Shown here: positions 1 through 11,841 of the stretch, one piece after another | Position numbering within the stretch: position 1 is the first letter of the stretch | Layout of the letters: every line of letters begins with the position of its first letter | Source: Endomychus coccineus | Lineage: Eukaryota; Arthropoda; Insecta; Coleoptera; Endomychidae | DNA: 64,000 bases | NCBI GenBank assembly: GCA_958510875.1 | Contig: OY294068.1 | Location: 30,546,297 to 30,610,296 of the forward strand | Direction: 5' to 3' | Program-made: the position numbers and the translations under genes | The notes under the pieces: generated by a model | Database searches by the model: none | What the model saw: the letters and a program-made list of their open reading frames with translations, nothing else | Told to the model about the DNA's origin: nothing

Positions 1-1630
1 AGAAGCCCATTTTAGTCTAGCAGGTTTGTGGCCCGCCAGAAATTCAGAATATTGCCAGTCCTGACTTCCATAAGTTCTTCTGGGAGCAGTTTTGATTATC
101 CGAAGTGTCGATGCATGAGGGATGCTAATGTTGGGCATTCCAACAGGATGTGAGAGGCAGTTTCTTCCGCCTCTCTGCATTTCCTACATATTGGATCATC
201 TGTGATGCCCATAGTGTGGAGATGTTTGCTAAGACGACAGTGACCAGTTAGTATTCCAGTCATCTCTCTGATGTCCCCTCTGTTCAGAGAAAGGAGTTTC
301 TTTGGGAGCCTAGGCACAGGCTCTTTGATGAAGAGCTTGGCCTGCCTCATGCGTGGTGATTCTCGCCCCTGTTTAGACCAATCTTCATTCAGTTGGCCCA
401 GGAGGGCGAGACCTCCTACGCAGTTTGATAAAGCGACCAGTGTCTCCGTTCCGATAGGGACGCAATACGACCCTCGCCTGGCCAGAGAGTCGGCCTTCTC
501 GTTTCCTACAACTCCGCTGTGTCCAGGCACCCAGATGAGTTGACCTTCATTTTTCCTGGCTAGTTCATCCAGTGTATCCTTGCATTCTTTGACAAGCCTT
601 GATGTGACTCTGAGTGATTTGAGAGCTCCCAGAGCCGATCGACTGTCTGTGCAAATTTGTATGCGCCTATTTACATAGTTTCTTCACAGGTTTTCCATGG
701 CACAAGTCAGTATTGCGTGAACATCCGCCTGAAAGACCGTGCAGTAAGCGCCTAGAGTCACTGAGATAGTGATCCTTGGCCTTTTTAGGTAAACTCCCGC
801 CACAAAAGCCTGACCTACCTTGGACCCATCTGTGAACCATAAGAGCCCGTCTGGTGGCAGTAGGGTAAGAGTTTCGTTGTTCCAATCTCCTCTATCCTGG
901 ATGAGGATTTTGGGAGAAGTGAGACATATAGCAGGGATCATGCTATCTTGCTTAATTTCTAGTATGTGGCATTTGGAGATTGCCTCACTTAAAATCGATG
1001 AGTGGTGCGTTTTGGTCCAGTGGCCTAGGCCCTTTAACCTGTACGCCGTTCTAATGGCCTCAGTTTTCATGTATAAGTGTATAGGTTAGAGCTTCAAGGG
1101 CTCTCGTCAAAGCCGACCTCATACCGCTCAGTATGCCTACGCATGCAAGCCGCTGCTATCGGTCAAGGGGGCGCTAGGAAATACCAGTCCTTGTCCCTGA
1201 ACACCACACTACCGCCGCGTAGGTAACCATAGACCCAATCACAGCAGTATAGATCCAATAAAGAATCTTTGACTGTAATTCCCATGTGCTGCTGAAAGCT
1301 CTTCTGCACGCTCAAAATAACGCAGAGGCCTTTCTCACTCGATATTCCAGGTGTTCGCGCCAGGTCAATTTAGAGTCTAGGATTCCTCCCAGAAACTTCA
1401 CCGACCCTTTGAAATGCAGGACCTTGCAAGAGAAACTAGTCTTTGGTAGTGTGCCCAGCTCGCGTTTCCTTGTAAACAGAACAAATTCCGTTCTGGCAGA
1501 ATTTATCTTCAGCCCCTCTGTCTGGCACCAGCCATCCACTATGCTGAACAGTGTGTTTTACAGCTCGCACAGCGTCCCCAAGTGCCGCCCGAAGGTGACG
1601 CCAGCCAAGTCATCGGCATAGGCTAAAGGT
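1..1630 (-). mobile_element. 5'-truncated RNase H-type non-LTR retrotransposon, copy 1
   Basis: Reading the minus strand, order and content are those of the end of a non-LTR ORF2. At about 1600-1620 a YADD box lies in AYADDLAGV; at 1312-1539 the RT thumb reads GLKINSARTEFVLFTRKREL and GGILDSKLTWREHLEYRVR; at 684-1070 the RNase H start reads LLWFTDGSKVGQ; at 96-530 the RNase H end PGHSGVVGNEKADSLA is followed by a CxxC..H..C tail (CRKCREAEETASHILLEC). RNase H places it in the I/R1/Loa-like group. Several frameshifts and stops break it, it is cut just upstream of YADD, and its 3' end runs off the window. A second copy is at 17745-19260. Confidence 0.88.
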
Positions 1631-2880
1631 TCTTAATACTCAATACAATAATAGTATTTTTAGTGGATAAGGGTGATTATTTCTTATCAATAGTGTTATA
1701 ATATAACCACGGTGTGAACTCTCTTATAGTGTATTAAATATATAATGACTATTGTTGAGGATATAAAGACACTAATACATATTTAATTTTAAAATTTAGT
1801 TAGATGTGAGGATAATACATGAATTCATATTTTCAGAATAGAGGTTTACAGTATTTGCCTTATACCGAATATGCACAGTGGTGTTGACCTGGGTCTTAAT
1901 GGTTATAGGATTCTTATTTGATTTATTACGTTGTTTGTTGGAACATTTCTTTCCTACCATAATCAGAAAGACCCGGTCAACATAATTGTAGCAATTTCAA
2001 AGCTGGTCTCAAGATGTTAGTGAGGCATCTTTTCCAATACCTAATATTTATTAAGATCATTTTCTATTAGTGGATTCTGCATAAGGTTTCCACCCCCGAA
2101 TGTTCAAGCAGCAGAATGTTATTGTGAGATAATTCATTATATCCAAGTTTTTCAATGTATTAACAACTATCAATCTATCAATCAATCATATCAATTCAAT
2201 CATTAGTTTATAATTTGAAGATTCATAGTTTAACTTTAGTATTTTATTTAGTGTATAGTTAGGTCCAATAAACAATTAAATCACAAACATTTCGAGTTTA
2301 ATTAACTTCGAGCGAAACAGTGTTTAACCAATATTCACGACTCTACTAACATAACAACTATAATCAAAATAGTTCAGAAGCCGATTTATTGAAAGTAGAT
2401 AATCAATCCGGAAAAAAAAGTATAAAGAAATGTTGGTAAACATTTAGCTTAGCCACTTTTTCGAAAATTTCTTTTTCTTACGTATTCAGTCACCTCTAAA
2501 TATGAATAAAACAGTTTCCACCTGATAATACTAAAAAATACATGTTTTGGTTGAAAATTTTAAGGTTAACTTTGCAATTAGTACAAATGTAAACGAAAAT
2601 TGCAGAACCGTGGAGCGAACAGGGGTGCCGGGTGGGTGAAGGGAAATTTTCACGAAAGTGGCTAGACATTCACCGGAAAATGACATAGACAAATATCAGT
2701 CCTAGAAATATGGAACTATCGACAATCTGAAGTAAGATGTAAAAGAGATTATGATTTAAAATGTCCGATCATTTCTGGATTACAGTAACACGACCGTAAT
2801 GAGTAACGGGAAATGAGAGATTGAGTAGTAAATGACAGGTATTAATTGCTGACCCAGTTGAAGTATTAGTCTATATGACG
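1631..2880. repeat. flank shared with 19261-19905
   Basis: The sequence next to the truncation point of non-LTR copy 1 is repeated next to copy 2. Shared blocks include GATAAGGGTGATTATTTCTT, the run around 2400-2530 ending in AATATGAATAAAACAGTTTC, and 2836-2879 ending in CCCAGTTGAAGT. About 600 bases (roughly 1762-2353) are present only here, so either an insertion happened in this copy or a deletion in the other. No coding capacity was seen. Confidence 0.75.
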
Positions 2881-3639
2881 TTATCCCTCTACACTGTAAT
2901 TTGAAACTTCAATTACTTACGAAGATCTCGACCTGCACAAATGCGGTTTGGCAAACATGATTACTCACTCAAGTAGAAAAGATCGGTTCGATGCTTCCAT
3001 GACGAAATTACTCACAATCAGAAATAATTACATTGATCTCATGACTAATAATTTTGTATTATGTACATACGTGAATGCATATTCTACTAATATATCCTAA
3101 CATGCGAACTATAACTCAAAGCAGAGAAGAATGTTGACAGCTGGTAGGACCGCTGGAAATTGAACGTTCAGAATCCACGCTAGATTTCATTATGGAAACA
3201 GCTATTACAGATGTGACTTAACAGATATTTAGCTCTTGTTGTGTTGCGAAATTATTTTATATCCATGTAAAACAGGAAATCATGAGAAACAGTTGATGTA
3301 GGTTCCATGAAAATCCGTTTGATACTTTTGTGGAGTTCGATCTTCTTTAATATTCCAGAATCTAGAACGTGCGGCATTCGTATCGAAATTCGATATATCC
3401 AGAAGTTGTAAAATGAAAATATTACGAGAAATGTAGACATACGGGGTTGGTGTTTCAGTTTCTTAGTTAAACGATAGAACTTCTAAAAATAATAGGGGTC
3501 TTTCATATAACATTTTTCTCCAAATCACTTCGTTTCCGAGATACAGTTTGAAAAATTGTTACATTTTGTTCATTATCTTCTAAACAAATGAAGATTTTTG
3601 GTTCAAACTTTGTATATTTCAGTTTTACTAGATGATAAT
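2881..3639. other. no gene recognised
   Basis: AT-rich sequence with only short chance frames. I see no domain, RNA or repeat boundary apart from the start of the foldback element near 3640. Confidence 0.5.
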
Positions 3640-4096
3640 TTTTTTTGGTTTCAAAATGTTTTTGAGACAAGTACAGTGGCGTAGTTATGGTGTTTTGTAA
3701 GCATTTAAACCCCTCAAACTTCTACGCCAATGGTCGGAAATTATTATTGTGAACAAATTTAAGAATTTTGATTCATTTTCTATAAAAAGTATCTCTGATA
3801 AATTTCCCTTACAGGCTACCTGTTCGATTTTTCTAATCAGGATTATCTCATGGAATTTCTTTTGGAGGACTATTTAAAAAGTAAAAAACCTAAATACCTA
3901 TTTATTGGGAACGATAAAAAATAATTCATAATAAATGCTCAAAGAGATCCATTTACTTCAACGCAACGGTGACATAGATTTCACAACGACCTTCTTGTTC
4001 GAATTAACATTTTATTATTTATTTCACCACAAGCTCTTCGAATACGATTCAATAGATCTTCTCTATTATGAACCGGCGTGGCATGAACTTTATCTT

Positions 4097-4516
4097 TCAA
4101 ATAACCCTAAGCAAAAAAGTCCAAAGGATTAAGGTCAGGTGATCGAATAGGTTATGCAACTGGACCACCTCTACCAATCCATCTTTCACCGTCCTTCTTA
4201 TTAGACATTCTCGTACATGTATTCCAAAATGGGCAAGACAATCATCCAATTGTATCCATGCATTTAATCCCTCATTGAATAGTGTTTCCTCCCACATGTC
4301 TTCGTGGTTGGTTCCCAAAAATTCGAAAAATGGAGCGGCCGTTAGTAAAACGTATGGGTCAAAAATGTAGTTTTTGTAAATGCCAAGCCAGACATTGACA
4401 TTTAATTCTTTTTGAAAATTCATACATCTTGTACCATGATGGGTTTTCATTTGCCCATAAGAAACTGAACAACAACGAAAACTTTCTCCAGCAAATATTC
4501 TGGACAGATGAAGCAC
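4097..4516 (-). pseudogene. mariner-like (IS630-Tc1-mariner) transposase fragment
   Basis: The 139-residue minus-strand frame contains NVNVWLGIYKNYIF and IQLDDCLAHFGIHVRECL, positions that in mariner-like transposases read as the central catalytic domain with a QQDGAPAHY-type motif; the second Asp is kept (LDDCLAHF). The end, FDHLTLILWTFLL, corresponds to the SPDLTPLDFFLW region. N-terminal DNA-binding helices are absent. It is a decayed partial copy in the left arm of the foldback. Confidence 0.72.
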
Positions 4517-4835
4517 ATTTTATATAGACGTGGATTTATTAATTTCCACAATTCACTTTTATGGGCAAATGAAAACACTCTTGGTACAAGATCTAGGAAT
4601 TTCTAAGAAAAATTCAGGGTCAATGTCTGGCTTGGCACTTACAAGAACAATATATTCGGCCCATACGTTTTGGCAGACATACTAACGGCCACTGCATTTT
4701 TCGAATTTTTGGAAACTAACCACGAAGACATGTGGGAGGAAACACCATTCAATGAGAGAACAAATGCATGGATACAATTGGAAGATTGTCGTGCCCATTT
4801 TGGAAGCCAGGTACGAGAATGGCTAAATAGGAAGT
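4498..4835 (+). pseudogene. second mariner-like transposase fragment, inverted relative to the first
   Basis: The + strand opens with WTDEAHFI (first catalytic Asp region), then with frame changes NVWLG, FFEFLETNHEDMWEE and IQLEDCRAHFGSQVREWL, the same protein region as the minus-strand fragment at 4097-4516. Internal stops show it is dead. The two fragments form the inner part of the palindrome. Confidence 0.68.
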
Positions 4836-5129
4836 GAATGGCATAATAAATAGGTATTCAAATATTATTTACTTTTTGAAAATAGTCCTTCAAAACAATT
4901 TCATGAGATAACCCTGATTAGAAAAAGCAAAATAGCTCGAATAGGAAGCCTCTAAGAAAAATTTATCAAGAATACTTTTTCATAGAAAATAAATCAAAGT
5001 CCTTAAATTTGTATACAATAATAATTCCCGACCATTGGCGTAGAAGTTTGAGGGGTTTAAATGGGTACCAAACCCCATAACTACTGTATTTGTCTCAAGA
5101 ACATTTTGTCACCAAAAAGTCTTCTCTTT

Positions 5130-5720
5130 TGACTGCTTCATGTGATGTATTGTCAAAAGCCCTTCCTATGTCTAGAGAGGCACAAATTATAGTTCCTTCA
5201 CTTCTCAGGATTTTCATCTGAATGTTGCACCAAAGCGGTCTCCGTAAATTTGCCCGTTTACAAAAGCATGCTGGCGTGGGTGCGGGGGTATTCGTTTCAA
5301 GATTTCTGTTGTGATCTAATTATCAGTTGCTTTCTCTACCGTTTTTTAGAATGAACGATGTGAACTGATTGGTCTCAGGGATTTGGGGTATGTTTTCTCC
5401 CTTTTTCCCGTTTTAAAAATGAAGTTGACCTTGGCCCTCCTCCATACCTCCGGGATGTATCCTAGTTCCAAAGTATTTCGACTGATATGTGTGGTAGAAT
5501 TTCCAATTGCCGTCAATGAAGGGTTGGGAAGGTTTCATCAATTTCTCTGGATTTGAATGGTTTAAAGGTGTTCATTGACTATCTGATCCTACTGCTAGCT
5601 GTATATGTGTCTGGCTTTCATTGTGGCTTCTCTGGTAGGTCTAATGCAAAATTAAGTCATCGAAGTAGTGATATCACATTTCTGTGTTTGTCGTCATAGA
5701 GATAATCCTAAAATCTATTG
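5130..5720 (-). mobile_element. non-LTR reverse transcriptase fragment
   Basis: The minus strand contains, in broken frames, LRPIS (the RPISL motif), GGYIPEVWRRAKVNFIFKTG (RT fingers with a W...K motif), and near 5140-5180 an AFDNTSHEAVK palm-like block. These are diagnostic of the N-terminal half of non-LTR RTs. No intact frame remains. It directly abuts the foldback at about 5120. Confidence 0.65.
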
Positions 5721-7105
5721 ACCACGAACCATATTTATAATAAGGTTATTTTCATCGAATTATGTTATAATACATTTTATTTTTTTATTTAGCTCAATTT
5801 AGTTGGGTAACAGATAAGCAACCAAGCCTTTTCTTGGAACAAGTACTGGGCAATAGCTACAAAAATTACTTTTGGACTAGACACCAAAACAAACAGAAGG
5901 TTTGGTTTCATGAAAAGTAAGTCTAGATAGATTTTGGTCTAATACGTTTGCATTAATAATGAGCTCATGATATTCATGAATCCAATACACATTTTTTATG
6001 AAAGTTACACTAGTTATTGAACGCAACATTGAGAAAGTCATTCGTATAATTCTATATAATTGAATACTCATCAGTATAAGAAAGAATAACAATTGCTTAC
6101 CTATCATGGAATGTATCATGCTGATTGTTTGAGAGCTTCTGGTACGAAATGTATAATATATGTTTCACTTCTATGCTTTATGCAGTTACGCACTAGTCAG
6201 ACGATTAAAAGATTCAGATAATCTTCCCAGGTGATCTACTGATGGTCCTGTAATCAAAGATGCGTGTGAATTGAAGTAAGATATCAAAGTACACATACTT
6301 TAGTGATCCTCAACCTTCAAAATAGATATCATTCATACAGCAGCTTCTCGGTGTCAATTGATAGAGCGGAAAGCATAAAGAATCAACTAGTTTTCGAAGT
6401 CATAATGGAATTCACTATTTTTAAATAACAACGATTTATTTCAGAATACAAATTTGAAGTAATCAATCAATATAAAAACATATTATGCAGGTAGAATCGA
6501 CTCTCATTGAGAGAAGAATGTTTCATTATAAATATCAATTATTTGCCTTGATACGATGAATTTAATGAACATAAAAGTGAAATTCGCCTACAGACGACAA
6601 TTATTGTGAAATTCAACAATTCTTCGTCTTGGAAACATTAAAAATACATGTTGTGAGCTACAAATAGCTATCTCCAGTTTTCAGACAGATAGTTCCATAG
6701 TGTAAAGAGAAGTTTTCCAATGAAAATAAGGTTAAAAGTGGCAAGCTGTCTCTGAATTAAGGACCCAAACTTTGAACTTTATCCGCATCTTCCGAAAGAA
6801 ATGCAAGTTTCCAAGACACTGTGAATAGTTGGACTGAATATAAAATATAAAGATAGAATGAAAGAAGGGAACGAAGGAATCGGTCGATAATCGCGTTGGC
6901 ATCTAGGCCAGAAGCAACCCCACTGATTTAAATGTGAATTAACTTTGGCCACCACTGTTACGCGTATATACATAAGTCAGGTGTATTATGTTACCGTTAA
7001 AGGCCGAATTCTTTGTAAACGTCTTTTGACTAGTTAGAACTAGAAATAAGAATATTTTAGGAAAACTAGTTTGTACATGTAATTTTTTCTCATGAATAAA
7101 ATAGA
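5721..7105. other. no gene recognised
   Basis: AT-rich DNA with scattered short frames and no recognisable domain. Nothing supported. Confidence 0.5.
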
Positions 7106-7194
7106 TAGTCCAGTGAACGAAGAACTAAAATGACTAAGATCTCTTATTTCAGTTCTGCAAAATGAATTTCGATGAAACTTTGGCTTAGTTGATG

Positions 7195-7835
7195 ACAAAA
7201 TAAAAAAAAAAGTTGGTAGAAAATACCCCTTTTATCACGGGTTCCATAACTTGTGGATTTTGAGTAAAAATTAAGAAAAAAATACTTACCTTTTTTGGAA
7301 AATAAGATATTTATACTCTGCAAAATTAATATTTTCTGAGATACGGCCACTCGAAAATTTGTAAAATTGTGGGAGGTGAAATGTAAAAGGTATAGAAAAA
7401 ATCTGAAAAATCCTAGTGAATATGTGATAAAATTTTTTATAATTCTCAATTTTTTCGTAAATGCGTTTTGCCGGAGTTATTCCGGAAAAACATGAAAAAA
7501 GTTGTTGAATGAGTTAGTCAATAAAAAAAATAATAAAAATTGAATGCCGAAATGATCGGAAGGGGTAGAAAACACCCCTTTTATCACTTGTGTGTTTTGG
7601 GTAAAAATGAAAGAGAAATACTTACGTCTTTTGGCAAATAAGATATTTATACTAGTGCTTTTTTTCTGACAAATGAATATAACCGGGAGATGGCCACTCG
7701 AAAATTAGTAAAATTGGAGGTGAAATGTAAAAGGTATAGAAAAAATCTGAACAAATTCAGGTGAATGTATGATTGAAAATCAAATTTTTTTTTACTCAAG
7801 TGTTGTCGGAGTTATTTCGGAAAAACATGGAAAAC
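7195..7835. repeat. tandem direct duplication in the left arm, period about 355 bases
   Basis: Blocks around 7215-7515 recur around 7565-7835: GGTAGAAAATACCCCTTTT and GGGTAGAAAACACCCCTTTT, then AAATAAGATATTTATACT, then GGCCACTCGAAAATT, then GTAAAAGGTATAGAAAAAAT, then GTTATTCCGGAAAAACATG and GTTATTTCGGAAAAACATG. Only the left arm of the outer foldback shows two units; the right arm has one clear unit. Confidence 0.75.
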
Positions 7836-8027
7836 TATTTCTTTCTTCGACATTGTAGCGCTTTGAAAATACTTCTCAACAATTTTTGTTCATTGAAATT
7901 TTTTTTAACATGCATATTTTCCGAGTTACAGATAGTTTTTTCTAAGCCAGAAGTACAAAATTTTTAGTACATTAAAAATTTATTTATTTATTTTAGGTAT
8001 ATTAATGTGAAAAATATCAAAACTGTA

Positions 8028-8956
8028 CAGGGTGTCCCAGGTTTTAGTCGGAGAACTTCAACAGTCGATAGAAAATACGATTTTGAGAAAAAAATTCTCA
8101 ATAACATATATGCACAGACGCTTAGTTTTTGAGATAGTTGAAATTGATAAAAAAATCTAGTTTTTTGCGAATATTTCCGGAACCGTTTATCGTACAGAAA
8201 ACAGCTTTTGCAAGCATTTTCTACTCATAGTAAGCTATGTTCTGTGTGATAAACATTTTCTTTTTAGTCATAATTGGTGAAGATTTTGAACGGGTAGTTG
8301 GTGTTTTTCTCCCCAACTTCTACGCAACTGGAAAAAGTACGGTTTTGAGACAATCATTTGAACCGCCAATGTGTTCTACACAAAAAAGGCACTCCTGGTC
8401 ATAAGCTCTAAAGTTGACCGTTTCCGAGAAAAATCAACTTTTATGTTGAAAAACATGGTCAATTCTTACTAATTAAACAAAATTTATTCAAACGTTAGAA
8501 CAAGTAAGAAAACCAAAAAATTGACCATGTTTTTCAACATAAAAGTTGATTATTCTCGAAAACGGTCAACTTTAGAGCTTATAACAGTACTTTTTTGTGT
8601 AGAAAACATTGGCGGTTCAAATGGTTGTCTCACAGTTGTACTCTTTTCAGTGGCGTAGAAGTTGTGGAGAAAAACACCCACTACCCCTACAAAATCTTCA
8701 TCAATTATGACTAAGAAAAAAATTTTTATCACACAGAACATAGCTTACTATGAGTAGAAAATGCTTGCAAAAGCATTTTTCTGTACGATAAACGGTTCCG
8801 GAAATATTCGCAAAAAACGAAATTTTTTTATCAATTTCAACACCCTGTATCTCAAAAACTAAGCGTCTATGCGTATATGTTATTAGGAATTTTTTTCTCA
8901 AAATCAAATTTTCTATCGACTGTTGAAGTTCTCCGACTAAAACCTGGGACACCCTG
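8028..8956. mobile_element. 929-bp palindromic element, termini CAGGGTGTCCCAGG, TA target
   Basis: TA flanks CAGGGTGTCCCAGGTTTTAG at 8028 and its inverse ending at 8956. Arms of about 430 bases (8028-8461 and 8521-8956) are near-perfect inverted copies with a spacer of roughly 60 bases near 8462-8520. No protein is encoded. The CAGGGTGTCCC ends and TA duplication are typical of Tc1/mariner-related non-autonomous elements of arthropods. It sits in the centre of the 7108-11213 composite. Confidence 0.85.
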
Positions 8957-9605
8957 TAAAGCTTCAATTTTAATATTGGCCTATGCCATCTATATGGTTA
9001 GTGGAATTTTACCTAATTGGGTTCAACCCATCGAGGGATTGAACGATAAACTAATCATATTTAACAAACAAATTTTTAAACTCAAATAGAAATATTTTCC
9101 GGAATTTTTTTTTTCTAAATTTTCATTTTTCAATGAAAAAAATTTGAGAGAATAAATAAGACATTTCATCAATAACTCTTCCCAAAAACCATTTGTTTCG
9201 TATATTGAGAAAAACAAAAATCTGCACTATTTCTTGGATAATAAGTCTCGAAAAACTGTCTGTAACTCGGGAAATATGCATGTAAACAAATTTCAAGAAA
9301 CACAATTGTATACGTCTAAATTTTTCAAATTTTCCAATTAAACATTCCTATTTTGACTACAATCTCAAACGAAGGTGTGGTTTTTCCGGAATATCTCGGA
9401 CATAACGCATTTGAGAAAAAAAGTTGGGAATAAAAAAAAATTGTGCTTCTATCACACATTCACCTGAAGTTTTCCAGATTTTCTTCTACTTCTCACATTC
9501 CCCTCCCCACTTTTAGGAATTTTCGAGTGGCATATCTCGGAAAAGTTTTATTTCTCAGAAAAATTCCCAAGAGTATAATAACGTTTTGGGCCAAAAACGT
9601 AATTA

Positions 9606-11010
9606 TACCGGGATATCAAAAAGTATCTTGGTCAAGGGTGATTGTGGAAACTAAAACGTATGTCTTAGTTTACGTTTGAAATAATTATGTCACTGTCACA
9701 CTGACATCATCAATAACCTACAAATATCATGTCAGAATCTGTTAAGTCGTTGTGCTGAAATTTTCTAATTCAGTTTTTTAATCATGCCTCTTACCACACA
9801 GCACAAAATCTTCATGATTGAAGCCTATTTTCGCGCTAGTTAATGGAAATTGGCAATACAGTCAACGTTTGTGTTTGGACAATTTTTATGCGTGCCTTAC
9901 AAATTGTATTGAAGTGTTTCGCAAAACTTACTATGTGACTCATAATAAAGGTGCTGGTAGACCAAGAGTTCGTACAGAAGAAGTTGTCAATGACGTTCGT
10001 CAACGTATGGAAGAGGAGCCTGCAAAACGTTTGAAACGTCTTTCTCAGGAAATTGGACTTTCTTATGGAACATGTCAGAAGATTTTAAAGAAAGACTTGA
10101 ACATTCATCCATATAAGATGCAAGCATATCAAGCTCTTCTGCCCGCAGACCACCCCAGACGCCTTGCTTACTGCCATTGGTTTGTCAATAATTTAATGAA
10201 TGACGATCTTCTGGACTTTTTTTTCTGACGAAACGTGGTTCCACCTTTCGGGATACATCAATTCTCAAAATCTGCGAATGTGGAGCAATGATAACCCTCA
10301 TGTTTTTACTGAATCGCCACTACATGCTCAAAAAATCGATGTTTGGATGGCAGTTTCTCGCAGAAGAATAATTGGGTCAATTTTTTTCGATTTCACCGTC
10401 AACGCAGAAAGGTACAGACACAACTTTTTGGCTGAATTTGTGCAACAGTTAAACGATGATGAACTTCGCTACGGTTATCTCCAGCATGACGATACAGCAC
10501 ATACTGCACGAGAAAATATTGCTTTTCTCCGCGAGTTTTTTGATGACCGGCTGATAAGTTTGCATACAGAAGTTGAGTTTCCTCCGAGATCACCTTGTTT
10601 GACAATTATGGACTATTTTATATTTCCTAATTAAAAAAACAAGATTCTCGCAACTCCGGTAAATAATTTGCAAGAACTTCAACTAAGAATAGTTCAGCAA
10701 TGTGCAACCATAACGCCAGAAATGCTGCAAAAAAGTTTTCACAGCATGAGGATGCGCGTCAACTTGTGCATCGAACAAAACGGGGGACATTTCCAACAAT
10801 GACTGTAATTTAGTTTTTCTTGTTACTAAAACCGTTATTTCATAATTTGTAGTTCATTATTGTTTCACAACTGAAATAAATAGGTATGAAATTTGTAGGT
10901 TATTGATGATGTCAGTTTGACAGTGACATAATTATTTCAAACGTAAACTAAGACATACGTTTTAGATTCCACAACCACCCTTGACCAAGATACTTTTTGA
11001 TATCCCGGTA
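9606..11010 (+). mobile_element. mariner-like (IS630-Tc1-mariner) element with about 120-bp terminal inverted repeats
   Basis: TA dinucleotides at 9604-9605 and 11011-11012 flank TACCGGGATATCAAAAAG and its inverse. The inverted repeats extend about 120 bases (9606-9729 and about 10887-11010) with only a few mismatches. A single degenerate transposase lies between them. Removing the 1405-bp element and one TA restores the right arm of the surrounding foldback, so it is the younger insertion. Confidence 0.9.
9784..10802 (+). pseudogene. mariner-like transposase, broken by one stop and frame changes
   Basis: The likely start is ATG 9784 (MPLTTQHKIFMIEAYFR), which hits a stop at about 9841. The neighbouring frame continues with GAGRPRVRTEEVVNDVRQRM and a helix-turn-helix (RLKRLSQEIGLSYGTCQKIL), then LLPADHPRRLAYCHWF. 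A T-run near 10215-10226 marks the next frame change, after which come SDETWFHLSGY (first catalytic Asp) and LQHDDTAHTARENIAFLRE (second Asp). The third motif is altered to SPCLTIMDYFIF, followed by an in-frame TAA at 10632 and a C-terminal tail ending in NGGHFQQ. All parts are present in order, so decay looks recent, but the copy cannot make transposase. Confidence 0.88.
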
Positions 11011-11215
11011 TACGTATTTTTTATTTTTACTCAAATTCTACAAGTTAAGGAATCCGGGATAAAAGGGGTGTTTTCTACCCCTTCCGATCATTTCCGAATT
11101 TGATAAATGTTTTATCTATTCTATTGACGTCATCACTAACACATGGCACAAGGTTTCTTCGACATTCAATTTGTAGAACTCAAATAAGAGATGAAACCCT
11201 CCATTGACTGGACTA

Positions 11216-11841
11216 ATATTGGTTATATGGAAATGTAAATGGATTGAGAATGTTAGTGCGGAATCTTTCTATTATCATTCGTCAGCTGTAGAAACGTTAT
11301 TTATATCGGATATCACTAATCGATAATCAACAATGTCACTAATTATAGCTAAAGAAACGAATTAGCGTAAAATATCAATTCTGAACCGGCTGGCGAGGGT
11401 TCACTCATACACTCCCAAGAATAAATAACTTAATAACTTCACGACTCCTACAAACTACAATTCCTCGGATTCAGTAATCCAAGTTTAACGATCTGATTTT
11501 CATTATTGATTCCTTTGAATAATGGATTGACCATTAAATTCGCATCCTTCTAAGGGTGACACTTATCGCTGCGATGTCCTAACATTCTCTTGAAACACGA
11601 TTGTCTAATATTCTTATTCACTAACAACCTTTTACGAGAAGGATTATTTTGATGGGTCAATTATTATATGGAAGCTCCTTGCTTTCATAATTCCCCGAGG
11701 AAAATAATAAGATAAAAATTTTTAACAACTTAACTTAAATAAAATAACTATTAAATGTTCGATTTTCAGTTTAATAAATAAATGTGACTACAGTTTCGTT
11801 AACACAGTAGCTTCTTTCAAATTTATATGTTAGTTTAACCA
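11216..11841. other. no gene recognised
   Basis: AT-rich sequence between the foldback composite and a Penelope-like fragment. Nothing supported. Confidence 0.5.

Larger units (their letters stand above)
3640..5120. mobile_element. foldback element made of two inverted mariner-like transposase pieces
   Basis: The left arm and the reverse complement of the right arm match from the outside inwards: TTTTGAGACAAGTACAGT at 3660 against TGTCTCAAGAACATTTTG near 5090, then the block with CCCCTCAAACTTCTACGCCA at 3711 against its inverse at 5035-5056. The arms run through non-coding ends into oppositely oriented transposase fragments meeting near 4463-4555. The arms are diverged and unequal in length. 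Inference: inverted duplication of one Tc1/mariner-type element end. Confidence 0.8.
7108..11213. mobile_element. 4.1-kb nested foldback composite with GTCCAGT termini and TA target duplication
   Basis: The ends are TA-GTCCAGTG at 7106 and ACTGGAC-TA at 11207-11215. The terminal 100 bases are inverted copies (for example TCTCTTATTTCAGTTCTGCA at 7140 against the inverse of 11166-11190). Long inverted arms continue: the block with AGGGGTAGAAAACACCCCTT at 7561 matches the inverse of 11061-11085, and 7600-7990 matches the inverse of 9130-9603. Inside sit a separate palindromic element (8028-8956) and, splitting the right arm, a mariner-like element (9606-11010). No protein of the outer element itself is visible; TA target and short termini suggest a non-autonomous Tc1/mariner-type element. 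Confidence 0.8.

Noticed and set aside
8701..8967. 88-codon minus-strand frame and similar small frames at 8550-8741, 8877-9089, 9023-9305
   Set aside because: They lie within palindromic non-coding element arms; no domain.
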